A DNA stretch of 64,000 nt from an uncultured beta proteobacterium (GTDB lineage Bacteria > Pseudomonadota > Gammaproteobacteria > Burkholderiales > Burkholderiaceae_C), in contig CAILAY010000009.1 of assembly GCA_903832285.1 (NCBI GenBank), positions 62,001-126,000 on the forward strand. The letters are read 5' to 3'. Below the pieces are notes generated by a model. The model searched no databases and had not been told where the DNA came from. It saw nothing but the letters and a program-made list of their open reading frames with translations. Below are positions 45,109-52,380 of this stretch, in pieces. Every line of letters starts with the position of its first letter. The first letter of the stretch is position 1. The position numbers and the translations under genes were made by a program.

Positions 45109-46235
45109 AGCAGATCGAGGGCCACATCCTGACTCCGCAGGGTTTCATGCGCGGGGCGATGGAACTGGATGAGCAGGGTCGGGTGGCACGGATTCGGGGC
45201 GAGCCCGTGGCTGAACGCGAGGTGCGCGACAGCGCGCAGCCGATGCTGCTGCCGGGCTTCATCGACCTGCATGTGCACGGTGGCGGAGGCCACGACATCA
45301 TGGACGGCGGCGAAGCCTTGCGTCGGGTCAGCGAGTTGCACGCGCAGCACGGCACAACCGCCCTGCTGGCCACCACCATGACGGCACCCATGGCCGATCT
45401 GGACATGGCCTTTGCTGCCATGCACGCTACGGGTCTGGAGCGCAGTGCGGCGGGCGCCAGGGTGCTTGGCGTGCACCTGGAAGGCCCTTACATCAGCCAG
45501 AAGAAACTGGGCGCTCAGCCCGACTTCACGCGTGCGATGGCGATGAGCGAGTTGCAGCGCTGGCATGCCCTGTTCCCGATCCGCCTGATCACGCTCGCGC
45601 CCGAGGTGCCCGGCAATATGGACGTCATCGAGTCCCTGTGCGCGGCCGGTTTCCGGGTGCAGATCGGGCACTCGATGGGCAGCTACGAGGATGGAACACA
45701 GGCCATGGCCAAGGGCGCCGGCAGCTTCACGCATTTGTTCAACGCCATGACGCCACTGCATCACCGCACACCTGGAATGGTCGGGGCGGCGCTGGCGCAC
45801 GCCCAGTTCGCGGAGATCATTCCGGACCTGATCCATGTGCATCCCGGCGCCATACGCGTCGCGTTGCGCGCCATTCCGGGGCTGTATTGCGTCACCGATT
45901 CCACCGCCGCTGCGGGCATGCCCGACGGCGAGTACCGGTTGGGGCGCCACACCGTCACCAAGTGCCTCGGCGGCGTGCGCCTGGCGGATGGAACACTGGC
46001 CGGCTCAACGCTCACGATGGACCAGGCGTTGCGCAATCTGGTGCACGGGCTGGGCCTGTCGCTGATCGATGCGTCGCGTCGCGTCTCGACCCACGCCGCC
46101 GATTACCTTGGCGCGTTCGACCGCGGCCGGCTGGTAGCAGGCGCCTGGGGCGACGCCGTGCTGCTGGACCGCGATTTGAAATTGATGGATGTCTGGGTTG
46201 AAGGGAGCTCGATTGAACACGAAAATGCTGGTTGA
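45105..46235 (+). CDS. nagA: N-acetylglucosamine-6-phosphate deacetylase
   Basis: A 376-residue amidohydrolase that removes the acetyl group from GlcNAc-6-P. The HxH site is LLPGFIDLHVHGGGGHDIMDG, and LGVHLEGPYIS carries the metal-binding glutamate. Further motifs are IGHSMGSYEDG, FTHLFNAMTPLHHRTPGM and the catalytic aspartate region CVTDSTAAAGMPDGEY. ATG 45105 overlaps the GntR stop. Its 3' end overlaps the start of the SIS-domain deaminase gene. Confidence 0.95.
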   Translation: MKQIEGHILTPQGFMRGAMELDEQGRVARIRGEPVAEREVRDSAQPMLLPGFIDLHVHGGGGHDIMDGGEALRRVSELHAQHGTTALLATTMTAPMADLDMAFAAMHATGLERSAAGARVLGVHLEGPYISQKKLGAQPDFTRAMAMSELQRWHALFPIRLITLAPEVPGNMDVIESLCAAGFRVQIGHSMGSYEDGTQAMAKGAGSFTHLFNAMTPLHHRTPGMVGAALAHAQFAEIIPDLIHVHPGAIRVALRAIPGLYCVTDSTAAAGMPDGEYRLGRHTVTKCLGGVRLADGTLAGSTLTMDQALRNLVHGLGLSLIDASRRVSTHAADYLGAFDRGRLVAGAWGDAVLLDRDLKLMDVWVEGSSIEHENAG

Positions 46236-47235
46236 GGCACGGGAGGCACCGGCGTCGGTGGCGCGGCAGTTGGCGCACAACGACCGGGAATACAACGATT
46301 TTGGCAACTACTTGCGAGAGCGCAATCCCGGCTCGATTCTGACGGTGGCGCGTGGCAGTTCAGATCATGCCGCCCACTTTATGGCCTACCTCATCATGGC
46401 GCGGCTGGGTCGGCTGGTGACCTCGCTGCCGATGTCGCTGGTGACGCTGTACCAGTCTCAAATTCAATGCGAAGGTCTGGTTTCGCTGGCTTTTTCCCAG
46501 TCCGGGCAAAGCCCCGATCTGGTGGCTCCGATGCACTTCTTTTCCGAAGGCGGTGCCTGCACCGCAGCCTTTGTGAACGATCCCGACTCGCCCCTGGCGC
46601 GCGCCTCGCAATGGGTATTCCCCTTGCACGCGGGCGCCGAGACCAGCGTGGCCGCAACCAAGAGTTTCATCACGCAACTGGTGGCCGGCGCGCGCGTGGT
46701 CGCGGCCTGGCAGCAAGACCTGGCACTGCACGCCGCCCTGTGCGCCCTGCCCGGTGCGCTGGCGCGGGCCGCCAACGCCGACTGGTCGGTGGCGGTGGAT
46801 GTACTGTGCAAAGCCGACCGCCTCTTTGTCATCGGGCGCGGCACCGGTCTGCCTGTTGCCATGGAAGCGGCTTTGAAGTTCAAGGAGACCTGCGGCATCC
46901 AGGCCGAAGCGTTCTCAGGTGCCGAAGTCAAACATGGACCGATGGCGCTGATCGACGAAGGCTATCCGTTGCTGGTGTTCGCGCCGCGCGGTCCGGCCCA
47001 AGCAGGATTGATTGCGCTGGCCGAAGAAATGCGCGGCCGCGGTGCGCAAGTTTTGTTGGCTGCACCCAACGGCACTGCTGGCGCGAACCTGCCGGTGACA
47101 GAAACCAATTCGGTCGAGTTGGACCCGATCTCGGTGATTCAAAGTTTCTATCCGATGGTGGAAGCCCTGGCGCGAGCACGCGGCATGAACCCGGATCAGC
47201 CGCGCCACTTGGCCAAGGTGACGCGCACAAATTGA
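46213..47235 (+). CDS. nagB: Glucosamine-6-phosphate deaminase of the SIS type (NagB-II)
   Basis: A 340-residue protein with two SIS domains like the C-terminal isomerase half of GlmS but no glutaminase domain. Such proteins act as NagB-II deaminases giving fructose-6-P and ammonia. Motifs are ILTVARGSSDHAAHF, SLAFSQSGQSPDLV, TSVAATKSFITQL, FVIGRGTGLPVAMEAALKFKET and AEAFSGAEVKHGPMALI. The start is probably TTG 46213, because AAGGGAG lies five bases before it; ATG 46225 is too far from that site. It overlaps the end of nagA by 23 bp. Confidence 0.88.
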   Translation: MNTKMLVEAREAPASVARQLAHNDREYNDFGNYLRERNPGSILTVARGSSDHAAHFMAYLIMARLGRLVTSLPMSLVTLYQSQIQCEGLVSLAFSQSGQSPDLVAPMHFFSEGGACTAAFVNDPDSPLARASQWVFPLHAGAETSVAATKSFITQLVAGARVVAAWQQDLALHAALCALPGALARAANADWSVAVDVLCKADRLFVIGRGTGLPVAMEAALKFKETCGIQAEAFSGAEVKHGPMALIDEGYPLLVFAPRGPAQAGLIALAEEMRGRGAQVLLAAPNGTAGANLPVTETNSVELDPISVIQSFYPMVEALARARGMNPDQPRHLAKVTRTN

Positions 47236-47269
47236 TGTGAAAGTTAGGGTAAATCCGCAGCCATTTTGT

Positions 47270-47311
47270 TTGAAACCGCCTTGTATTTGAATAAAATTGG
47301 TAGCATAGTGG
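47270..47311 (+). promoter_or_regulatory. Promoter and candidate operator of the TonB receptor gene
   Basis: TTGAAA (47270-47275) and TAAAAT (47292-47297) are separated by 16 bp, a good sigma-70 promoter. The start would be near 47304, giving a leader of about 170 nt before the receptor ATG. ATTGGTAGCATAGTGG (47296-47311) lies right at the -10/start and shares A(C/T)TGGTA-N6-TGG with the region before the GntR gene, so it may be a repressor site. Confidence 0.5.
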
Positions 47312-47343
47312 CATCTTAAAATCGAGAAAGTGGTACGCAATTG

Positions 47344-47475
47344 ATGCGCACCGTTTTGACAGGTTCTCTCACCTCGGTACGCATTGGTATGGTTCCAGAG
47401 GACGTAGTTTTTAATGTTCGCGGGCCGCGCCTTTGTATGGGCTCACTCTTGGTATTTTTGAAAAGGAAGATATGA
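47344..47475 (+). CDS. Possible 43-aa upstream ORF in the TonB receptor leader
   Basis: An open frame from ATG 47344 to TGA 47475 encodes 43 residues (begins MRTVLTGSLTSVRIG, ends LLVFLKRKI) and overlaps the receptor start by 4 bp (ATGA). The receptor's own AAGGAAG ribosome-binding site lies inside it. The ribosome-binding site of this small ORF is weak, and the peptide is not like a known family. It may be a translational-coupling leader or chance. Confidence 0.25.
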   Translation: MRTVLTGSLTSVRIGMVPEDVVFNVRGPRLCMGSLLVFLKRKI

Positions 47476-50342
47476 AGCTCCATCGCACCCCCATCGCCTC
47501 CGCCGTGGCACTCGTCATCATGGGCGCGGCGCTCCCCGTCTGGGCGCAGCAAGCGCCGGCACAACCGGATTCGACCGCGCAAAGTGCAGCCTCGCTGGAC
47601 ACGGTTGTCGTGACCGGTCTGCGTGGCAGTATCGAAAGTTCGATCTCCGTCAAACGCCATTCCGATTCGATCGTCGAGGCTGTTTCCTCGGAAGACATCG
47701 GCAAGCTGCCGGAAACCAGCATTGCGGAATCGCTGGCCCGACTTCCCGGCGTGACAGCGCAGCGCGTCAATGGCCGCGATCAGGTGCTTGCGATCCGCGG
47801 CATGGACGAAAGGTTTGCCGTCACGCTGCTCAACGGCCGCGAAATGGTTAGTACCGGTGACAGTCGATCCGTCGAGTACGACCAGTTTCCAGCCGAACTG
47901 ATCAACGCCGCCGTGGTGTATAAAACGCCCGACGCCGCACTTGGCGCTCAAGGTCTGGCGGGCACGATCAATATGAAGACGGTATCGCCACTGAGCCTGG
48001 CTGAGCGTCATGTCAATTTCAATGTACGTGGTGAACGCAACTCGGGAGGTGGCAACGTTCCCAATACCTCGGACACCGGCAATCGCATCAGTATGTCTTA
48101 CATTGACCAATTTGCGGACCGCACCATTGGCGTCGCGCTGGGTTTTGCTCACCTCGACAGCCCGAACAAGGGAAAATACTTCAACAACTGGTGGTGGGGC
48201 AATTCGGCGATCTGGGGTGGTGGCTTTCGCGGACTTGAAAATGCGGATCCCGCCAAGGCACCGAGTACGCTGCAAGGTTTCGAAACCGGAGTCACCAGCA
48301 TCGACAGCAAGCGCGATGGTCTCATGGCCACACTGGAATACAAGCCGAACAAGGATTTGCACAGCCAGGTGGATCTGTATTACTCGAAGTTCAGCCAAAA
48401 ATCGCAGGGACGCGAATTTCTCACCGATCTCGGACCCGACTGGAGTGGCGACGGCACGTCGGGCAGCCCGGTCGCCGGTGGACCGATTTACAGCAAGGTG
48501 GGAACGACGATGATCGGAACCTTTCCGATCGCAACCAGCGGGACGTTATCGAACGTCGATCCTAAATTGACCATGCGTTCTGATGATCGCAAGGATGAGG
48601 TGAAAGCGATTGGCTGGAACACCGAACTCAAGGCGGGCGACTGGAAGACCATGGCCGACCTGAGTTACTCCAAGGCGACTCGCAAAGAGACGATGGCCGA
48701 GTTGTATGCGTCGGCCACAACGATGGGGGGATTTAGCAGTTTCAATGCCAACATCGGAACCGGACCCTCTCAATTCATCCCGTCCCTGAACTACGGTAGC
48801 ACCAGTGTCGTGCAGTTGCGCGGTATTTCCGGCTGGTGGTGGGCGCCCGGTTATGAATCCATACCGCCAGCGGGTTCGGTGTCGCCAATTTCAGTGTCTG
48901 ACGGCATGGGCGCGTTGCGCCTCTCGGCCAGGCGGGATCTGGACTGGGGTCCCATCGTCAGTTTCGAGGGTGGTGTCAACTACACCGACCGCAAGAAAGA
49001 TATGGCGATCACGCAGCAGATCGTTTCTCTGAAAAATGGTACCTCCTGTGTCAACTCCACCGATGTTTGCGCGCCTATACCGTCATCAATACCCGTGTCA
49101 TACACGAACCTGGGATTTGCCGGTATGCCGAGTCTCGTGGGCTTCGACGTAAATGCGGCGTTGGGGAGTGGTGCGTACGACATCAATACCGTCCGTGCGG
49201 ACTCGGCGCCGGGTCGCGTATGGGGCGTTCAAGAGAAGGTGACCACAGCGTTTAGCAAGCTGGGGTTGGAGTTCCAGGCCGGCGTTCCAGTGCACGGCAA
49301 TCTCGGTTTGCAGGTGGTGCATGCTCAGCAGTCGTCCAGCGGTGTCGTCTGGGATCCAGAAGCATTGACGGCGGTCACCGGAAGGGTTTATGGCACGAGC
49401 TACACCGACATACTGCCCAGCCTCAACCTCACCGCCGAGTTGACCCCGAATACCTATCTACGATTCGGCGCTGCCAAGACGCTGGCTCGCCCCATGCTTG
49501 GCGACATGCGTTCCGGATTTACAGCGGGGCTGCCGTCAACTGGGGTCAACAAGGACCATTGGGCTGGCGACGGCGGCAATCCATTCCTGCAACCCTGGCG
49601 CGCCAAGGGCGTGGACTTGGCGGTGGAGCAATACTTCGGCAAGCGCAGTTATATCGCAGCGGCCGTATTTGCGAAAAAACTGGATACCTCAATCTATCAG
49701 GATACGACCAACTTCGATTTCACTGGCTTTCCAACCAGCAACACTGATGCCCCGATATGTCAGCCTGGGCTGACCAATTGCAATATCGGTATTTTGAATG
49801 CTCCGGTCAACGGCAAGGGAGGCAATATCGGCGGCTACGAATTGGCGGCGTCTCTGGATTTTGGAACGTTCCACAAGTCACTGGACGGGTTCGGCATAAC
49901 GCTTACCAAGTCGCACAACCACAGCAACATCGCCGGTCATGACAAGAACGGCGCGAGAGATATCACCCGGACGATCGAGGGCTTGTCCGGCGAAGTGAAT
50001 GCCATCACGATCTACTATGAAAAGGATGGCTGGTCGGCCCGGATTGGTCAGCGTTATCGCTCGCAGTACATCGCCCAGGTACGTAGTGTCTGGGTCACAA
50101 ACTCTGCGACGGCCATCAATTCCGAACGCATCACCGATATGCAGTTGGGCTACGCCTGGGAATCCGGAGCACTGAAGGGTTTCTCGGTGGACTTCCAGAT
50201 TGGCAATCTGACCAACGAGCCCTACCGTACACAGTTGAATGACGATTCGTACACCGCGGCCACAGGCTCCAACCTCCTGATGCCGGCGATCTGGAATCAA
50301 TACGGTCGGCGCTACCTGTTGGGCTTCGGCTACAAGTTCTAA
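47472..50342 (+). CDS. TonB-dependent receptor, probably for chitooligosaccharides or GlcNAc
   Basis: A 956-residue outer-membrane receptor. The signal peptide is MKLHRTPIASAVALVIMGAA with VWAQ cleavage. The plug domain runs from about 45 to 180: LDTVVVTGLRGSIESSIS, SIAESLARLPGVTAQRVNGRD, LLNGREMVSTGDSRSVEYDQFP and GLAGTINMKT. The rest is a 22-strand barrel ending in YGRRYLLGFGYKF, with the C-terminal aromatic. ATG 47472 has AAGGAAG directly upstream. Its location between nagB and nagX-PTS genes suggests import of chitin breakdown products; the ligand is inferred. An intrinsic terminator follows it. Confidence 0.92.
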   Translation: MKLHRTPIASAVALVIMGAALPVWAQQAPAQPDSTAQSAASLDTVVVTGLRGSIESSISVKRHSDSIVEAVSSEDIGKLPETSIAESLARLPGVTAQRVNGRDQVLAIRGMDERFAVTLLNGREMVSTGDSRSVEYDQFPAELINAAVVYKTPDAALGAQGLAGTINMKTVSPLSLAERHVNFNVRGERNSGGGNVPNTSDTGNRISMSYIDQFADRTIGVALGFAHLDSPNKGKYFNNWWWGNSAIWGGGFRGLENADPAKAPSTLQGFETGVTSIDSKRDGLMATLEYKPNKDLHSQVDLYYSKFSQKSQGREFLTDLGPDWSGDGTSGSPVAGGPIYSKVGTTMIGTFPIATSGTLSNVDPKLTMRSDDRKDEVKAIGWNTELKAGDWKTMADLSYSKATRKETMAELYASATTMGGFSSFNANIGTGPSQFIPSLNYGSTSVVQLRGISGWWWAPGYESIPPAGSVSPISVSDGMGALRLSARRDLDWGPIVSFEGGVNYTDRKKDMAITQQIVSLKNGTSCVNSTDVCAPIPSSIPVSYTNLGFAGMPSLVGFDVNAALGSGAYDINTVRADSAPGRVWGVQEKVTTAFSKLGLEFQAGVPVHGNLGLQVVHAQQSSSGVVWDPEALTAVTGRVYGTSYTDILPSLNLTAELTPNTYLRFGAAKTLARPMLGDMRSGFTAGLPSTGVNKDHWAGDGGNPFLQPWRAKGVDLAVEQYFGKRSYIAAAVFAKKLDTSIYQDTTNFDFTGFPTSNTDAPICQPGLTNCNIGILNAPVNGKGGNIGGYELAASLDFGTFHKSLDGFGITLTKSHNHSNIAGHDKNGARDITRTIEGLSGEVNAITIYYEKDGWSARIGQRYRSQYIAQVRSVWVTNSATAINSERITDMQLGYAWESGALKGFSVDFQIGNLTNEPYRTQLNDDSYTAATGSNLLMPAIWNQYGRRYLLGFGYKF

Positions 50343-50351
50343 ACTTTGACG

Positions 50352-50394
50352 TCAGGTCTCCGTCGCAAGCGCGCGACGGAGACCTGATTTTTTT
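50352..50394 (+). terminator. Intrinsic terminator after the TonB receptor, abutting the next Shine-Dalgarno
   Basis: TCAGGTCTCCGTCGC (50352-50366) pairs perfectly with GCGACGGAGACCTGA (50373-50387) around a six-base loop, followed by seven T residues (50388-50394). The T-run runs straight into TTGGAG, the ribosome-binding site of the SGNH hydrolase gene at 50403. Downstream genes therefore need read-through or have no promoter of their own here. This could lower their expression relative to the receptor. Confidence 0.85.
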
Positions 50395-50402
50395 GGAGTC
50401 CT

Positions 50403-51101
50403 ATGAAATCATTGCGAAACTGGTTGGGTCTGGCGTTGCTGGCCCTGAGCATGGGACAGGTCCTCGCCACCGAAGCCGACGACGCCAAGATGGACTGGCC
50501 CAATCTGGCGGCTTATCGCAGCGCCAACGCCAAGGACGGACTTCCCGCCAAGGGCGAGCAGCGCGTGGTTTTCATGGGCGACTCGATCACCGAGTTCTGG
50601 ACCAAATCCTATTGGAACAAGACCACGATCAACCGCGGTATCAGCGGGCAAACGTCGCCGCAAATGTTGCTGCGTTTTCGCCCAGACGTGATCGCGCTGA
50701 AACCCAAGGTGGTGGTGATACTGGCAGGCACCAACGATATCGCCGGCAACACCGGCACATCGACGAATGAAATGATCGTCGACAACATCGCCTCCATGGT
50801 CGACCTGGCCAAGGCGAACGGCATCAAGGTGGTGCTGTGCTCGGTTTTGCCCGCGGCCGGTTTCTATTGGAATGAGGCGGCTCGTCCTGCGCCGCAGATC
50901 GCAGCCCTGAACTCGCTGCTGCAGGACTACGCGAAGCACCAGCATCTGATTTACGTGGACTACTACGCGGCCATGGTGGACGAGCGGCCGGGCCTGAGCA
51001 AGGCTTACTCCGAAGACGGCGTGCATCCGAACGAGGCCGGTTACAAGGTCATGATCGCGTTGGTGGACAAGGCGATTGCCACAGCCATCAAGAAGAAATG
51101 A
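50403..51101 (+). CDS. SGNH/GDSL hydrolase, exported
   Basis: A 232-residue esterase-like protein with a signal peptide (MKSLRNWLGLALLALS..., VLA). The SGNH motifs are all present: FMGDSITEFW (nucleophile Ser61), NRGISGQTS (Gly80), LAGTNDIAG (Asn111) and DGVHPNEAG (Asp205, His208). ATG 50403 has TTGGAGTCCT upstream. In a nag cluster it may de-acetylate or de-acylate a sugar or chitin derivative in the periplasm, but that is only an inference. It is separated from nagX by 157 bp. Confidence 0.85.
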   Translation: MKSLRNWLGLALLALSMGQVLATEADDAKMDWPNLAAYRSANAKDGLPAKGEQRVVFMGDSITEFWTKSYWNKTTINRGISGQTSPQMLLRFRPDVIALKPKVVVILAGTNDIAGNTGTSTNEMIVDNIASMVDLAKANGIKVVLCSVLPAAGFYWNEAARPAPQIAALNSLLQDYAKHQHLIYVDYYAAMVDERPGLSKAYSEDGVHPNEAGYKVMIALVDKAIATAIKKK

Positions 51102-51258
51102 GCGCCGTGCAGAGCCGCCTCAAGCAAGCTCGCGCCCCTGCGGGGCTGAGTCCTGTGGCTCCCTGCCTGCCTGCGCAGGCGGGGACAGGACGAAGAGACA
51201 TTGCCTCTGGCATTGTCCTGTCCAGTGCAGTACGCGCAGCGACAAGCGTGGGGGTCCA

Positions 51259-52374
51259 ATGAGCACCTTGTCGCAGCGCTCGCAGGCGATCGACGTGATG
51301 CGTGGGCTGACGCTCACGTTGATGATCGTCGTGAACATGTCGATCAGCGACGACAAATCCTATGCGCCGCTGTTGCACGCAGCCTGGCATGGGCTCACGC
51401 TGACCGATCTGGTGTTCCCCAGCTTCTTGTTTGTGGTTGGAACGGCGCTGAGCTTTACGCTGGAAAGATACCAGACCATGGGCAATGCCGCGGTGTTGCG
51501 CAAGATATTCACGCGTACCGCCTTGATATTTTTATGCGGCTATCTGCTCTATTGGTTTCCGTTCTTTGAATTCGACAAGGCCGGCCAGCTGTCGCTGCTA
51601 CCGCTGGAGAAGACCCGCATCATGGGTGTGTTGCAGCGCATCGCGCTGGGCTATGGTTTCGCGTCGCTGATCCTGCACTATTGGAAAACTCGGGGCGCTA
51701 TTGTTTTCAGCGTCGTGGCCTTGTTGGGCTATTGGTGGCTGATGTACAGCTTTGGCGACTACACCATGGCGGGCAACGCCGAGATCAAGCTGGACAAGCT
51801 GATTCTGGGTGACAACCACATGTACCACGGCGAGGGCATGGCCTTCGATCCGGAAGGCATTCTGAGCACCCTGCCTGCCATTCCCAATGTGCTGGCGGGC
51901 TATTTTGCTGGCCGCTTCCTGCGTGAAAAAGGCCCGAACTACGAGCCCATCGCGAAGCTCCTGATGGCGGGCGCTGTGTTGCTCGTGTTGGCGTTGTGCT
52001 GGAGCAGCGTGTTCCCGTTCAACAAGAAACTATGGAGCAGCTCCTACGTGCTATGCACCATCGGTATCGATCTGTTTGTGCTGGCCATCCTGGTCTATGT
52101 GATCGACCTCCGCAAGACACGCGGTTGGACCTATTTCTTTGAAGTGTTCGGCAGGAACACGCTCTTCATCTATCTGTTGAGCGAAATCGTGCAGACCATT
52201 ATGTGGACCGCCCATGTCGGCAATCTCGCGCTGTTCGATTGGATCTATGCCACGGGTTTCCAGTGGTGGGCGGGTGACAAGCCGGGCTCGTTCGTGTGGG
52301 CTCTGGTGTTCATGTTCTCGTGCTGGCTTGTGGGCTACGGCCTGGACAAGAAGCACATCTACATCAAGCTCTAG
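51259..52374 (+). CDS. nagX: NagX-like membrane protein (DUF5009/COG4299), acyltransferase-fold
   Basis: A 371-residue integral membrane protein with about ten helices. Typical NagX/COG4299 phrases are QRSQAIDVMRGLTLTLMIVVN, DLVFPSFLFVVGTALSF, KTRIMGVLQRIALGYGFA and EVFGRNTLFIYLLSEIV. It belongs to the heparan-alpha-glucosaminide N-acetyltransferase-like family and is proposed to move GlcNAc across the inner membrane in Shewanella and Xanthomonas. ATG 51259 is used; the longer frame has no good ribosome-binding site, and this one is weak too. The 157-bp upstream gap contains a GGACAGGAC/GTCCTGTCC inverted repeat. The PTS HPr-EI gene follows by 6 bp. Confidence 0.85.
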   Translation: MSTLSQRSQAIDVMRGLTLTLMIVVNMSISDDKSYAPLLHAAWHGLTLTDLVFPSFLFVVGTALSFTLERYQTMGNAAVLRKIFTRTALIFLCGYLLYWFPFFEFDKAGQLSLLPLEKTRIMGVLQRIALGYGFASLILHYWKTRGAIVFSVVALLGYWWLMYSFGDYTMAGNAEIKLDKLILGDNHMYHGEGMAFDPEGILSTLPAIPNVLAGYFAGRFLREKGPNYEPIAKLLMAGAVLLVLALCWSSVFPFNKKLWSSSYVLCTIGIDLFVLAILVYVIDLRKTRGWTYFFEVFGRNTLFIYLLSEIVQTIMWTAHVGNLALFDWIYATGFQWWAGDKPGSFVWALVFMFSCWLVGYGLDKKHIYIKL

Positions 52375-52380
52375 GATCCC

